Source of the DNA: Arenibacter sp. ARW7G5Y1
GTDB lineage: Bacteria > Bacteroidota > Bacteroidia > Flavobacteriales > Flavobacteriaceae
Length of the DNA stretch: 64,000 nucleotides
Assembly (NCBI RefSeq): GCF_003201775.1
Contig: NZ_QJJZ01000001.1
Span: forward strand, 319,233 to 383,232
Direction: 5' to 3'
Shown here: positions 1-9,726 of the stretch, piece by piece
Position numbering within the stretch: position 1 is the stretch's first letter
How the letters are laid out: every line of letters begins with the position of its first letter
Made by a program: the position numbers and the translations under genes
The notes under the pieces: model-generated
Seen by the model: only the letters and a program-made list of their open reading frames with translations
The model's database searches: none
Told to the model about the DNA's origin: nothing

Positions 1-546
1 CCATGCCAGGGCTGTATTCCATGCCCATACGGCTACCGGGAAATTGAACGCGGAGATGATGCCAACTACCCCTAAAGGATGATATTGCTCGTACATCCTA
101 TGTCCTGGTCTTTCGGAGTGCATGGTGAGTCCGTGCAATTGTCTGGACAGACCTAAGGCGAAATCGCAGATATCGATCATTTCCTGCACCTCTCCCAAAC
201 CCTCTTGATATGATTTTCCCATTTCATAGGAAACCAGTTTTCCCAAAGGTTCTTTTAGTTCACGAAGTTTATCGCCAAACTGTCGTACTATTTCCCCCCT
301 TTGGGGTGCGGGTTTTGTTCTCCATGTTTTAAATGCATTCGTAGCCGAATCCATCACTTTTTCGTAGTCTTCCCTGGAGGTGGTCTTTACTTTACCAATC
401 AGAATACCATCCACTGGAGAATATGAGCTTAATTCTTCTCCCGAAGAAAAAGTATCCGAACCTGTTGAGGTTCCGTTATTTATAGCTTTTACGCCCAATG
501 CTTTCAAAGCTTCATGGATTCCAAATTCCTGTGCAATTTTTGACAT
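1..546 (-). CDS. Aldehyde dehydrogenase, ALDH7/antiquitin-like (3' part outside window)
   Basis: The first 182 residues of an NAD-dependent aldehyde dehydrogenase are present; the gene runs off the left edge, so the catalytic Cys and Glu are not visible. The N-terminus (MSKIAQEFGIHEALKALG) and the stretch HSERPGHRMYEQYHPLGVVG followed by IISAFNFPVAVW are characteristic of the antiquitin group, which oxidises alpha-aminoadipate semialdehyde (piperideine-6-carboxylate) in lysine breakdown. The ATG at 546 is the first in-frame start and gives the usual N-terminal length. The next gene on the same strand, 3-hydroxyanthranilate dioxygenase, lies 152 bp upstream. The ALDH call is secure; the substrate is inferred from the subfamily. 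A role with a semialdehyde of the kynurenine route is possible from context but not shown. Confidence 0.85.
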   Translation of the reverse strand, partial: MSKIAQEFGIHEALKALGVKAINNGTSTGSDTFSSGEELSSYSPVDGILIGKVKTTSREDYEKVMDSATNAFKTWRTKPAPQRGEIVRQFGDKLRELKEPLGKLVSYEMGKSYQEGLGEVQEMIDICDFALGLSRQLHGLTMHSERPGHRMYEQYHPLGVVGIISAFNFPVAVWAWNTALAW

Positions 547-698
547 TTATAACTATTTTATCGTTAAATGTTATATTTTTTCAAATTTACAAATTAATGT
601 GTAGTCTAGGGTATCAGCAGTCATAAATGTTTTAATACCCGATTTATGGCTCTAATGCAACTTAGGTTAAAGAAAATAATATTTACCAAGGGTATATA

Positions 699-1244
699 TT
701 ATTCGTCCTCCTTGGCAATAAACCGTTCATCAACGGGCATTATAGTCCCACAATTACTGCAGGTTCTAAGTTTTTCCGAACCATAAAAGGTTTTAAAATG
801 TCCTAAAAAGTCCTTTTCAATATTATTTAAGGTGAAGTATACTTCATAAAGTTTATGGTTACAGTTGTCGCAAAACCACAGCAAACCATCATCAACGTTC
901 ATCCCGGCCCGTTTGCGTTCTATGACCAAACCTATGGATCCTTCTTTTCTAACAGGGGAATGAGGTATTTTAGCTGGGTGCAGGTACATGTCCCCTGGTC
1001 CCAATTGCATCGTCTTTTTTTGGCCGTTTTCCTGGATGTGAACTTCAATATTTCCTTCCAATTGATAAAACAGTTCCTCGGTTTCATTGTAATGATAATC
1101 TTTTCTGGCGTTGGGGCCGGCAACGACCATAACAATATAGTCTCCCGATTCCGTGTAAAGGTTTTTGTTTCCTACGGGAGGTTTTAAAGTATCCCTATTT
1201 TCGGAAATCCATTTATTTAGATTGAATGGTTGTTTTATGGACAT
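699..1244 (-). CDS. nbaC: 3-hydroxyanthranilate 3,4-dioxygenase
   Basis: A 181-residue cupin enzyme that opens the ring of 3-hydroxyanthranilate, giving the precursor of quinolinate in the kynurenine route from tryptophan to NAD. The metal ligands His51, Glu57 and His95 and the substrate-side Arg47 and Arg99 fall at the spacing known for the bacterial enzyme. Two CxxC pairs (Cys125/Cys128 and Cys162/Cys165) form the C-terminal rubredoxin-like iron site seen in bacterial members. An upstream in-frame ATG at 1295 would add 17 residues unlike the family, so the ATG at 1244 (MSIKQPFNLNKW) is preferred. Tryptophan 2,3-dioxygenase lies far away at 54970-55929; kynurenine monooxygenase and kynureninase are not in the window. 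Confidence 0.94.
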   Translation of the reverse strand: MSIKQPFNLNKWISENRDTLKPPVGNKNLYTESGDYIVMVVAGPNARKDYHYNETEELFYQLEGNIEVHIQENGQKKTMQLGPGDMYLHPAKIPHSPVRKEGSIGLVIERKRAGMNVDDGLLWFCDNCNHKLYEVYFTLNNIEKDFLGHFKTFYGSEKLRTCSNCGTIMPVDERFIAKEDE

Positions 1245-1369
1245 AGTGCATCTTATAGAAGTTAATATTTTTCTGCCGCCATTTAATATTGACATTAACG
1301 GTTATGCTATCCAATATTAAAAAGCGGATTCACATCAAAAATAATAAAACTAAACTGCTTTAAAGAAGA

Positions 1370-1846
1370 CTATCGGTAGAAGAGTTGTGTAAAATATAGT
1401 TTGCCATCGGTGTTCCTCTTTACGCTTACCGCAGTATGTGTAAATTCGCCTTCCATAGTTTTCCTATGGTCGGAACTGGCCAGCCATTTTTGAAAGGCCT
1501 CAAGGGCAGAATCGTAGTCCTTCGCCACATTTTCGGAGACGAATGAGGCATTAACTGCCTGGGAAATATCCGATGCACGTGCGCTAAAATTGTCGTGGTT
1601 TATAGAGCCTTTGGCAATCATATAGTCTGTATGCTTGTTCGCATACTCATAAGCCACTGAGCTAAAATCCAAATCGTTATAGCCCAAGCCAATACGATGT
1701 TCATTGACGATTCCAAGTAATTCCTGTTCTACTTCAACCGCATTTTCTACTTCTGGACTTATTGCCGGCTCTATTGACTCTGTGCTGCAAGAGACTACTA
1801 CAAATGCGAACAAAAGCATTACAAAATAATGCATTTTCATTTTCAT
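1370..1846 (-). CDS. CAP/SCP-domain lipoprotein
   Basis: A 158-residue exported protein. The N-terminus is a lipoprotein signal (hydrophobic run ending FVVVSCS, lipid Cys at residue 20), and residues about 40-158 form a CAP (cysteine-rich secretory/antigen 5/PR-1) domain: NEHR near the start, the KHTDYM and INHDNFSARAS segments, SENVAKDY, and the SSDHRKTM motif ahead of a final strand. Bacterial CAP proteins are extracytoplasmic with poorly known activity; some bind sterols or calcium. Three ATGs (residues 1, 3 and 5) lie within five codons, so the exact start is uncertain. It has its own spacer on both sides, and no functional partner is evident nearby. Confidence 0.85.
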   Translation of the reverse strand: MKMKMHYFVMLLFAFVVVSCSTESIEPAISPEVENAVEVEQELLGIVNEHRIGLGYNDLDFSSVAYEYANKHTDYMIAKGSINHDNFSARASDISQAVNASFVSENVAKDYDSALEAFQKWLASSDHRKTMEGEFTHTAVSVKRNTDGKLYFTQLFYR

Positions 1847-2197
1847 ATAATGTTCTATTTGTAAGTAGGAAGAAAGGGAAGAATGGGGAATTCTTGTGTT
1901 CTTATAATTGGCTTCTCGTAACCAACGATGGTAATATTAAAAAATTAATTTATCACGAACTGGAATAAAATAGGTTATTCGACGAAATGCATATTTCGCC
2001 ATACATCCTGTAATCCAAGGGCTGCCAATACGCTGAACCCAACACTGGATTTCCAATAACAATTTGGTATTTGGATTTTCCATGCCTAGGCCGTAATTCA
2101 CATGTCAGCATTATATTGGGGCCGAGCTTAATTGGAGCAAAAAATACTCCATAAAGGGGAAAACATTTTATCTTTACTGTACTAAAATGGTTCATAC
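1847..2197. other. Intergenic region between divergent lipoprotein genes
   Basis: This 351-bp AT-rich spacer separates the CAP lipoprotein (minus) from alpha-2-macroglobulin (plus) and must hold both promoters. A TATCTTTA at 2170-2177, 21 bp before the alpha-2-macroglobulin ATG, resembles the Bacteroidota -7 element (TAnnTTTG) with one mismatch. No convincing gene, hairpin or repeat was seen. An 80-codon minus-strand frame here has no protein-like character. Confidence 0.5.
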
Positions 2198-5100
2198 ATG
2201 AAATTAATTGTCCATGCCCTAATATTTCTTTTCATCCTTGGATGCGGCCCGAAAAAAGAAACGGAAAAAATTCCGTTAGACAACCTACATCTTTATCATG
2301 AATATATTACGGAAGTGTCCCATGGATTAATTTCGGCAAGAGCGGATGTTCGGGTAGTGTTGAACCGCCCTGTAGATTCATGGGAAAGCGGCAAGGAATT
2401 GGATGAGGATATATTGGTGGTATTGCCCAAGACAAGGGGTAAGGTAATTGCTTTGGATAGTAGGACCATTGCTTTTGTACCCGAGGCCGGGTTTCATCAG
2501 AATAGCACCTATGGGTTTACATTGAATTTGGGGTCTATTATTTCCGGAGTTCCAAAGGAATTGCACAAGTTCAATTTCGAGGTAAAGACATTGAAACAAC
2601 AGTTTAATGTGTATACCCAGGCCCTTCAATCCTATTCCAAGGATTATCAATATTTGGAGGGACAATTGAAAAGTGCCGATCAATTAAGTTTGGCCAATGC
2701 CAAGCAGTTGTTGGAGGTGAAACAGAATGGGAAAAATGTCCCTGTTAAATTTGATTCATCCATAGCTGAAGGAACCCAATTTTATTTTAAGATCGATAGT
2801 ATTCAGCGATTCGCCGAGGATACGGACTTGGAGGTTAGGTGGGACGGTGGTGTTTTGGACATTGAAAGTGTTGGGAAAAATAGTATAAAAATACCGGGCA
2901 AGAGTAATTTTACCATTCTTGATGTTGGCTTGGAAACAGGGGAAAATCAAATCATAAATATCAATTTTTCGGATCCCTTAAAAAAAGGTCAAAACTTTAA
3001 GGGCTTGGTGGTTTTGGAAGGGGATGGCAAGCTGAAATTTGATGTGGTGGGGAATACCCTAAAGGTATATCCTTCCAAAGAGATGAGCACAACCTTAAGG
3101 CTCGAGGTTTTTGAGGGTATTGAAAGCGTTGATGGGTACAAACTTAAAACAAGGCTTACAGAGCGGGTTGCGTTCGAACAAATAAAACCCGAGGTCCGCC
3201 TGTTATCAAATGGAACAATTTTACCCTCTTCCAATAATCTGAAAATCAATTTTGAAGCGGTAAATCTGAAGTCGGTAAACCTAACCGTCTATAAAATTTT
3301 CGAGAGCAATATTCTACAGTTCTTGCAAGGCAATGATCTTAACGGGAGTTACAATCTAAAAACGGTGGCAAGGCCCATAGCCAAAAAGAAATTGGAATTG
3401 GAAACCGGCCTTGGCAATACCAATGGTAAATGGTCGGCACATGCCATCGATTTAAGAACGCTCATTACTCCTGAAATAGGGGCTATTTATAGAGTTGAAT
3501 TTAGTTTTAAACCTTCGTATAGCCTATTTAAATGTGACAGTACCAATTTTGATAATGAAGTCTTGTCAGAGGATGATTTTGATCAAGAAACAGAAAACAG
3601 TTCATGGGACGGGGTGGAATCCTATTATGAAGATTATTACTTTAACTATGACTGGAATCAACGTGATAACCCTTGCCATACTTCTTATTTCTATGACAAA
3701 ACGGTAGGCACCAATGTCTTGGCCTCCGATCTAGGGATAACCGTAAAACAAGGGGTGAACAAGAGTTATTTTGTTGCGGTCAATAATATTGTAAGTACTG
3801 AACCCATTGCAGGGGCCAAGGTAACTTTCTATAATTACCAACAACAGCCCATTGGTCAGGTAATAACAGCGATGGATGGAACCTCTCTCTTTGATACCGA
3901 TCATATGGCGTATTTTGCCGTAGCGGAGAGCAATGGTCAAAAGACCTATGTTAAATTAAATGACGGAAATGCCCTTTCCGTTAGTAAGTTTAATGTTGAT
4001 GGGGTTGCACTACAAAAGGGAATAAAAGGTTATATTTTTGGGGAAAGGGGTGTATGGCGACCTGGTGACAAACTTTTTCTTTCGTTTATGTTAAACGATA
4101 AGGCCAATAAACTCCCGGTAGGGCATCCGGTAAAACTGGAATTGATAGACCCCTATAACAAGGTGGTCCTTAGGGAAGTAAGGACAAATTCACTTAACAA
4201 TTTTTATAGTTTTGTTGTAAGTACAGATGAGAATGCACCTACGGGCAATTGGTTGGCGAAAGTTTCTGTAGGAGGGGCAAGCTTCACAAAGACCATTAAA
4301 ATTGAAACGATCAAGCCAAATAGATTAAAGATTAAAACAGCGTTTGAGAATGAGGTGTTATCGGGAGGTAAACCCATTAAAGGGATGCTGGAGGCCACTT
4401 GGCTTCACGGTGCGGTTGCAAAAAACCTGAAAGCGGATATCACTGCCAGGTTCAATGTACAGACTACAACCTTTAAGAACTTTCCGGCGTATGTTTTTGA
4501 TGATCCCACAAGGGCGTTTACAGCAGAGGACCAAATTGTTTTCAATAGTACCATCAATGCCGAAGGTAAAGCAGCCTTTTCATTAAATCCACAAATTAAC
4601 AGTCAGGCTCCGGGAATGCTTACGGCAGCATTTATTACCAAGGTTTATGAAAATGGGGGCGATTTTAGTACGGATGTTTTTACAAAGCAATATTCCCCAT
4701 TTGACACCTATGTAGGCCTTAATGTACCTAAAGGCGATAAAACTAGGGGAATGTTGCTCACAGATGAGACCCATAGCTTTGAAGTGGTAACGGTAGATGA
4801 AATGGGCAATGCCAAAGCCACCAGTAATTTAAAAGTTGCTATTTATAAAGTAGGTTGGAGATGGTGGTGGGAGACTTCTGCCGATAATCTTTCCAACTTT
4901 AGCAGCAGTGAGTATCAAGAAAAAGTACTGGAAAAAACCATAAGCACTAATTCCAGTGGGAAGGCATCATTTAATTTTGAGCTAAAATATCCCGAATGGG
5001 GCCGATATTTGGTTAGAGTGGAAGATCCGAAGGGAGGCCATGCAACAGGTAAAACCATATATGTAGATTGGCCTGGATGGGCGGGAAAATCGATGAAAAA

Positions 5101-7708
5101 CGACCCTTCTGCCGCCACCATGTTAATGTTTTCCACGGATAAGGAAGTCTATAATGTAGGGGAAACGGCCACCGTTACCTTTCCTGGTTCGGAAGGCGGT
5201 AGGGCATTGGTTACCGTTGAAAATGGAAGTGAAGTACTGCATTCACAATGGGTGGAATCAGAAAAAGGGGAAACAAAATTTGAAATCCCTATATCGGAAT
5301 TGTATACGCCCAATGTTTACATCAATATTAGTTTGCTGCAGCCACATGCCACTACCTTAAACGATTCCCCCATACGAATGTACGGGGTAGTTCCTATATC
5401 GGTTGAAGATCCTTTTACAAAATTACAACCGGAAATTGTCATGCCAAATGTCTTAAGGCCCGAGGAAAGTATAACTCTCAAAGTAAAAGAGAAACAAGGT
5501 AGGGCCATGACCTATAGCATTGCCATGGTGGATGAAGGGTTGCTGGACCTAACGCGTTATAAGACCCCAAACCCGTGGAATACTTTTTATGCCCGGGAAG
5601 CATTGGGGGTCAAGAGTTGGGATGTATACGATGATGTAATCGGGGCCTTTGGCGGGAGAATAAATCAGGTCTTCGCCATTGGTGGTGACGGGGAATTGGC
5701 AGGGGCCAAAAATAAAAAGGCCAATCGCTTTGAACCCATGGTGGTTTATCTGGGTCCTTTTAGCCTGAATAAAGGAGAGACAATATCACACAAAATAAAC
5801 ATCCCCAAATATGTTGGTTCCGTACGGACCATGGTCATAGCCGGAAATTCTGGGGAAGCCGCATATGGTATGGCAGAGAAAACCACCCCTGTAAGAAAAC
5901 CACTTATGGTATTGGCTTCCTTGCCAAGGAAAATTACCCCAGGGGAAACGGTGACTTTACCGGTTACGGTTTTTGCTATGGAGGACAAAGTAAAGGAGGT
6001 GACCCTAAAAATTAAACCGGACCCTGCCTTTAGTATTGAAGGTAAGACCGTGCAAAACGTTTCTTTTACCGAACCTGATGAAAAAATGGCCTATTTTCAA
6101 TTGAAAGTGGCCGATTTTAAAGGTATTGGTAAAGTAGTGGTAGAGGCTTCAGGCAATGGGGAAAGGGCCTCTTTTGAGGTGCCGATTGATGTGGTGAATC
6201 CCAATCCATTGACGACGGTTACAGAAAATATTGTCTTGGAGGCCGCCAGTAGTAGTAAAATTGATCTTGAAACTTTTGGCATCCCCGGCAGTAATAATGC
6301 AGAGGTGGAATTTTCTACCCTTCCTCCAATGAACTTTAATGGAAGAATGCAATATCTGATCCAATATCCGCACGGGTGTTTGGAGCAGACCACCTCCAGT
6401 GCATTTCCACAATTATATATTTCGGATATCTTCGATATTAATGCAGCAAAGAAAAGAGAGATACAGCAAAATGTTGAAAGTGCCATCAAAAGGGTTGGCG
6501 GCTATCAAACACCGAGTGGTGGTTTCGCCTATTGGCCAGGACAAAATTATGCAGATGATTGGAGTTCATCCTATGTAGGACACTTTTTATTGGAGGCCGA
6601 GAAAAAGGGATATGTTTTGCCTCTAGGATTTAGGTCTTCCTGGCTTAATTACCAACAGAATATAGCCAGACAATGGAGACCCGGCACAGGGCATTCGGAT
6701 TTGGCCCAGGCATATAGACTATACACCTTGGCACTCTCGGGAAATGCGGATATTGCTTCAATGAACAGGTTAAGGGAGATGCCCAATTTGTCCAACGAGG
6801 GTAAATTCCGCCTGGCGGCTGCCTATGGACTTGTTGGCCAGGAACCTGTGGCCCAACAAATAATTAAATCTGTTAATTACGATTTTTCCGGAGGTAAAAA
6901 TTACCATCAAACCTACGGGTCTTCCGATCGCAATAGGGCTATGGCTCTGGAAACCTATGTGCTTTTTAATGATAAGGCAAAAGCGCAGGAAATGGCTCGA
7001 AACTTAGCACAGCGTTTAAGTTCCGATGAATGGATGAGTACCCAAAGTACCGCCTATTGCCTGCTGGCAATGGCAAAATTTGCCGATATGATAGGGGGTA
7101 AGGGAATTAAGGCCAACATCACTGTTAATGGAGATAATATTGCAATAAATACCGATAAAACCTTGGCCAATACGGGACTGGCCATTGGAACAGGGACCAA
7201 TACCATCAATATAGAAAATACGGGTGATAATTTGCTTTATGTGAGCATTGTCAACAGTGGAATTTTACCGGTGGGGGAGGAAAGGGAATTGCAACGCAAT
7301 TTAGTGGCCAATATCATCTTTAAGGGAAGGAACGGTATTAAATTGGATCCATCTTCCATAATGCAAGGCGCGGATTTTGTTGCAGAAGTATCGCTTACCA
7401 ATACCAAGTCAGAAGTAATTAAAAATGTAGCATTGTCAGAAATATTCCCTAGTGGATGGGAAATAGTAAATACCAGGTTCACGGAATTTGGTGATTTTGC
7501 TGAAAACGAGGTTACTTATACCGATATAAGGGATGATAGGGCCAATTTTTATTTTGACCTGAAGAAGAACGAAACAAAAACATTTAGAGTACTGTTGAAT
7601 GCCTCGTATTTGGGAAAATATTATTTGCCAGGTATACAGGCAGAGGCTATGTATAACAATGATTATGCCGTGCGTACCAAAGGCCAATGGGTAGAAGTTG
7701 TGAGGTAA
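2198..7708 (+). CDS. Alpha-2-macroglobulin family lipoprotein with thioester
   Basis: A very large (1836-residue) bacterial alpha-2-macroglobulin. The N-terminus is a short lipoprotein signal ending FILGCGPKK (lipid Cys at residue 16), followed by a series of MG beta-sandwich domains, the A2M family segment, and the thioester motif GCLEQ (Cys1394, Gln1397) inside a terpenoid-cyclase-like alpha-helical domain; a beta domain closes the protein. In known members the thioester traps attacking proteases, protecting the cell envelope. The intact Cys and Gln suggest it is active. It lies at the head of a cluster ending in the PBP1C gene, the classic partner of bacterial A2M. An acidic, aromatic insert near residues 440-490 (DFDQETENSSWDGVESYYED) is unlike the core family. 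Confidence 0.93.
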   Translation: MKLIVHALIFLFILGCGPKKETEKIPLDNLHLYHEYITEVSHGLISARADVRVVLNRPVDSWESGKELDEDILVVLPKTRGKVIALDSRTIAFVPEAGFHQNSTYGFTLNLGSIISGVPKELHKFNFEVKTLKQQFNVYTQALQSYSKDYQYLEGQLKSADQLSLANAKQLLEVKQNGKNVPVKFDSSIAEGTQFYFKIDSIQRFAEDTDLEVRWDGGVLDIESVGKNSIKIPGKSNFTILDVGLETGENQIININFSDPLKKGQNFKGLVVLEGDGKLKFDVVGNTLKVYPSKEMSTTLRLEVFEGIESVDGYKLKTRLTERVAFEQIKPEVRLLSNGTILPSSNNLKINFEAVNLKSVNLTVYKIFESNILQFLQGNDLNGSYNLKTVARPIAKKKLELETGLGNTNGKWSAHAIDLRTLITPEIGAIYRVEFSFKPSYSLFKCDSTNFDNEVLSEDDFDQETENSSWDGVESYYEDYYFNYDWNQRDNPCHTSYFYDKTVGTNVLASDLGITVKQGVNKSYFVAVNNIVSTEPIAGAKVTFYNYQQQPIGQVITAMDGTSLFDTDHMAYFAVAESNGQKTYVKLNDGNALSVSKFNVDGVALQKGIKGYIFGERGVWRPGDKLFLSFMLNDKANKLPVGHPVKLELIDPYNKVVLREVRTNSLNNFYSFVVSTDENAPTGNWLAKVSVGGASFTKTIKIETIKPNRLKIKTAFENEVLSGGKPIKGMLEATWLHGAVAKNLKADITARFNVQTTTFKNFPAYVFDDPTRAFTAEDQIVFNSTINAEGKAAFSLNPQINSQAPGMLTAAFITKVYENGGDFSTDVFTKQYSPFDTYVGLNVPKGDKTRGMLLTDETHSFEVVTVDEMGNAKATSNLKVAIYKVGWRWWWETSADNLSNFSSSEYQEKVLEKTISTNSSGKASFNFELKYPEWGRYLVRVEDPKGGHATGKTIYVDWPGWAGKSMKNDPSAATMLMFSTDKEVYNVGETATVTFPGSEGGRALVTVENGSEVLHSQWVESEKGETKFEIPISELYTPNVYINISLLQPHATTLNDSPIRMYGVVPISVEDPFTKLQPEIVMPNVLRPEESITLKVKEKQGRAMTYSIAMVDEGLLDLTRYKTPNPWNTFYAREALGVKSWDVYDDVIGAFGGRINQVFAIGGDGELAGAKNKKANRFEPMVVYLGPFSLNKGETISHKINIPKYVGSVRTMVIAGNSGEAAYGMAEKTTPVRKPLMVLASLPRKITPGETVTLPVTVFAMEDKVKEVTLKIKPDPAFSIEGKTVQNVSFTEPDEKMAYFQLKVADFKGIGKVVVEASGNGERASFEVPIDVVNPNPLTTVTENIVLEAASSSKIDLETFGIPGSNNAEVEFSTLPPMNFNGRMQYLIQYPHGCLEQTTSSAFPQLYISDIFDINAAKKREIQQNVESAIKRVGGYQTPSGGFAYWPGQNYADDWSSSYVGHFLLEAEKKGYVLPLGFRSSWLNYQQNIARQWRPGTGHSDLAQAYRLYTLALSGNADIASMNRLREMPNLSNEGKFRLAAAYGLVGQEPVAQQIIKSVNYDFSGGKNYHQTYGSSDRNRAMALETYVLFNDKAKAQEMARNLAQRLSSDEWMSTQSTAYCLLAMAKFADMIGGKGIKANITVNGDNIAINTDKTLANTGLAIGTGTNTINIENTGDNLLYVSIVNSGILPVGEERELQRNLVANIIFKGRNGIKLDPSSIMQGADFVAEVSLTNTKSEVIKNVALSEIFPSGWEIVNTRFTEFGDFAENEVTYTDIRDDRANFYFDLKKNETKTFRVLLNASYLGKYYLPGIQAEAMYNNDYAVRTKGQWVEVVR

Positions 7709-7798
7709 TGGCTCCTGTTGGGCCTAAAAAATGTACCTCGTTTAACGCAACCATTTTGTGTTTTTCGCATTTATAAATAAAAATATAAATAGCATCAC

Positions 7799-8329
7799 AT
7801 GAAAAAAACAATTTGGTTTGGGCTTTTTGGGGCCATTGCATTTAGCATCCTATTGGTAGGTTGTAGTACGGATAATACCGTTGAATGCCCTGCGGATTAC
7901 GAGGGGGCACTCGTTGAGGAGGAAAATGGGTTGCTCGGAACTTGGGAATTGTCGGCAATATTGGCGGAAAAAGAAGTAGATCTTACAAAAGACGACGAGC
8001 AGAATCCCAAAAAGGATATTTATGCACAATATACGGACTGTGAAAAGGATGGCGAGTATACCTTCGGACCAGGTCGAACCTACAAATTTGCCCAAGGGCA
8101 GCATGCTTCAAACTGTAGTAATAAGCTTAAGATTGAGGGAAGCTGGAAACTATCCAGTGACATATTGGGTTTAATTGGTAATTGTTCAAGTCAAAATTTG
8201 AAAATTGTTTTCAATGAGGACAAATCTGAATTTAGCACTACTTCCAATTATAACATAACAGATGTAAACGGGGCAACCATTCAAACAGACGTAAAATTTA
8301 CTTATACAAAAGTGGAAGCCACCGAATAA
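7799..8329 (+). CDS. Lipocalin-like lipoprotein
   Basis: A 176-residue protein with a lipoprotein signal (SILLVGCSTD, lipid Cys at residue 22). The mature part has the pattern LLGTWELSAI, then an acidic stretch, a YTFGPGRTYKFAQGQ strand pair, IEGSWKLSSD and a final hydrophobic strand. This is the layout of Bacteroidota lipocalin-like/DUF4923-type lipoproteins. Four Cys residues outside the lipobox could form disulphides. It follows alpha-2-macroglobulin by 90 bp on the same strand and may be co-transcribed. The function is unknown; ligand binding is only a family inference. Confidence 0.75.
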   Translation: MKKTIWFGLFGAIAFSILLVGCSTDNTVECPADYEGALVEEENGLLGTWELSAILAEKEVDLTKDDEQNPKKDIYAQYTDCEKDGEYTFGPGRTYKFAQGQHASNCSNKLKIEGSWKLSSDILGLIGNCSSQNLKIVFNEDKSEFSTTSNYNITDVNGATIQTDVKFTYTKVEATE

Positions 8330-8347
8330 ACGGCATTGCGGTGTAAA

Positions 8348-8396
8348 ATAATATCATCCCATGGTGGCTAATTTTTTTGGTGCCATGGGATATTAT
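8348..8396. terminator. Imperfect hairpin between convergent genes
   Basis: ATAATAT-(CAT)-CCCATGG pairs with CCATGGGATATTAT across a loop containing a run of T. The stem lies exactly between the convergent lipocalin-like and CvpA genes. It lacks a clean U-tract after the stem, so a bidirectional transcription end is likely but not certain. Confidence 0.4.
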
Positions 8397-8398
8397 AA

Positions 8399-8950
8399 TT
8401 AGCCACTTACCTTAATGAAGGTATTTTTTTCATTTTCGTTTTGGGGAGGTTCCTTCTCCAAGGCTTTATTCTCCTTTAATACCTTACTAAAAACAAGGGC
8501 CCCTATTTCCTTCACAGGGGTATATAGTTTGGATTCGTCGATTGCTTCCTGCTTAACAAATCCAAGTTGATTATTGGTCTTGTCGAAAAATATCAATAGG
8601 GCCCCTAGGATTACGGCAACCTTCAGTAAGCCAAAGATTCCTCCTGCTATTTTATTTAGTAACCCCAGCATAGCAAAATCGGCAATCTTGGTCAACAAAC
8701 GTCCAGCCATATTAACTACGAGGACAATAATTATAAAGGTAAGCAAGAAGGAGGCGGTGTTCATATATCGTTCGTTCCATTCCATATTTTTGGAAAGATA
8801 TTCCCCAACAATGTAGGAGAAGTGAATGGCCCCGTACAAACCTGCCACAAGGGCGACCAAGGAGGCCAATTCTACAAAGAGACCATTTTTAACTCCTTTG
8901 TAAAGGCCATAAAGTAATAGCAGTCCAATAATAATATCCAATATACCCAT
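8399..8950 (-). CDS. CvpA family inner-membrane protein
   Basis: A 183-residue protein with four predicted membrane helices (MGILDIIIGLLLLYGLYKG at the start, then about residues 23-50, 60-85 and 95-120) and a charged cytoplasmic tail. The opening MGILDII and the KGxxxGLFxE-like segment (KNGLFVELASLVA) are typical of CvpA, known from colicin V production in Escherichia coli and widely present in Bacteroidota. The longer start at 8968 adds six polar residues; the ATG at 8950 matches the family. It is the only minus-strand gene inside the alpha-2-macroglobulin to PBP1C cluster. The molecular function is not established in this phylum. Confidence 0.85.
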   Translation of the reverse strand: MGILDIIIGLLLLYGLYKGVKNGLFVELASLVALVAGLYGAIHFSYIVGEYLSKNMEWNERYMNTASFLLTFIIIVLVVNMAGRLLTKIADFAMLGLLNKIAGGIFGLLKVAVILGALLIFFDKTNNQLGFVKQEAIDESKLYTPVKEIGALVFSKVLKENKALEKEPPQNENEKNTFIKVSG

Positions 8951-9055
8951 ACAGAAGTCTTTTGACAAATATAAAACTTTGATTTGTACCTTTGAACAAT
9001 TCTATTCTGTTTGGATGGTAAATCCAACATTAGATATAAATTAGGATAAATTACA

Positions 9056-9412
9056 ATGTCTAGAGATACACAATTAAAAGATAGATGGGAGATTTTGGTA
9101 AAAAAGCTATCTTCCCAATTTGCGGACAACGACCCCATGGAATTGGATGCCATCATATATTTGGTAGGAGTCCAGGAACTGGGACAAATTCATAAAACCT
9201 TTAAGAAGGATGAAAAATTAAATCTTATGCATATAGCCATCTGCAGGCTGTTGGAGCCTTATGGGTATTATGAGTTCGATTTTTTTGATGAAGATGGGTG
9301 GCCACATTATAATATTAAGGAAGAGTTGCCCCCATTAAAAGCCGGTGAACAATCTGTATTGATGAAGGAAGCCTTGGTGAGCTACTTCTTGGAAAAGAAA
9401 TACATTATATAG
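9056..9412 (+). CDS. Conserved hypothetical protein, soluble, 118 residues
   Basis: A 118-residue acidic soluble protein with no signal peptide and no membrane segment. The pattern DRWEILVKKLSSQFADNDPM, then DAIIYLVGVQELGQ and LMHIAICRLLEPYGYYEF, looks helical with a C-terminal strand rich in aromatic and acidic residues. I do not recognise a named family. It is two bases upstream of the monooxygenase-like gene and then PBP1C, so the three form a likely operon (gaps of 2 bp and then an overlap). Confidence 0.75.
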   Translation: MSRDTQLKDRWEILVKKLSSQFADNDPMELDAIIYLVGVQELGQIHKTFKKDEKLNLMHIAICRLLEPYGYYEFDFFDEDGWPHYNIKEELPPLKAGEQSVLMKEALVSYFLEKKYII

Positions 9413-9414
9413 AT

Positions 9415-9726
9415 ATGGAACCTAAAAAACCCTATTACGCCGTAATATTTACTTCTATAACAGCGGAAGATATTAATGGGTATAAGGAAATGGCCGAATG
9501 GATGGAGGCTTTGGCCCGGAGACAGAAAGGTTTTTTGGGCTTTGAAAGTGCAAGGGATCAAATAGGGATCAGTGTAAGTTATTGGGATAGTCTGGGTGCC
9601 ATAGCGGATTGGAAAATGCAGGCCGATCATTTGTTTGCCCAAAAAAAAGGTAAGGAAGAATGGTACAAATGGTATAAGGTCCGTGTTTGCATGGTGGAAA
9701 GGGAATATGAATTTGGGAAAGGATAA
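9415..9726 (+). CDS. Antibiotic biosynthesis monooxygenase (ABM) fold protein
   Basis: A 103-residue small ferredoxin-like-fold protein of the ABM/heme-degrading monooxygenase-like superfamily: YYAVIFTSIT first strand, a helix with MAEWMEALARRQKGFLGFESA, the GISVSYWDSLGAIADWK segment and a closing strand KVRVCMVEREYEF. Members oxidise aromatics, degrade heme or have no known substrate; nothing in this sequence fixes the choice. It starts two bases after the preceding stop, and its end overlaps the PBP1C start by 20 bp, consistent with co-transcription. Confidence 0.82.
   Translation: MEPKKPYYAVIFTSITAEDINGYKEMAEWMEALARRQKGFLGFESARDQIGISVSYWDSLGAIADWKMQADHLFAQKKGKEEWYKWYKVRVCMVEREYEFGKG

Noticed and set aside
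380-604. 74-codon plus-strand frame near the left edge
   Set aside because: It is antisense to the aldehyde dehydrogenase gene, and its translation has no recognisable character.
1953-2195. 80-codon minus-strand reading frame upstream of alpha-2-macroglobulin
   Set aside because: No signal, domain or protein-like composition, and it covers the region where both divergent promoters must lie.
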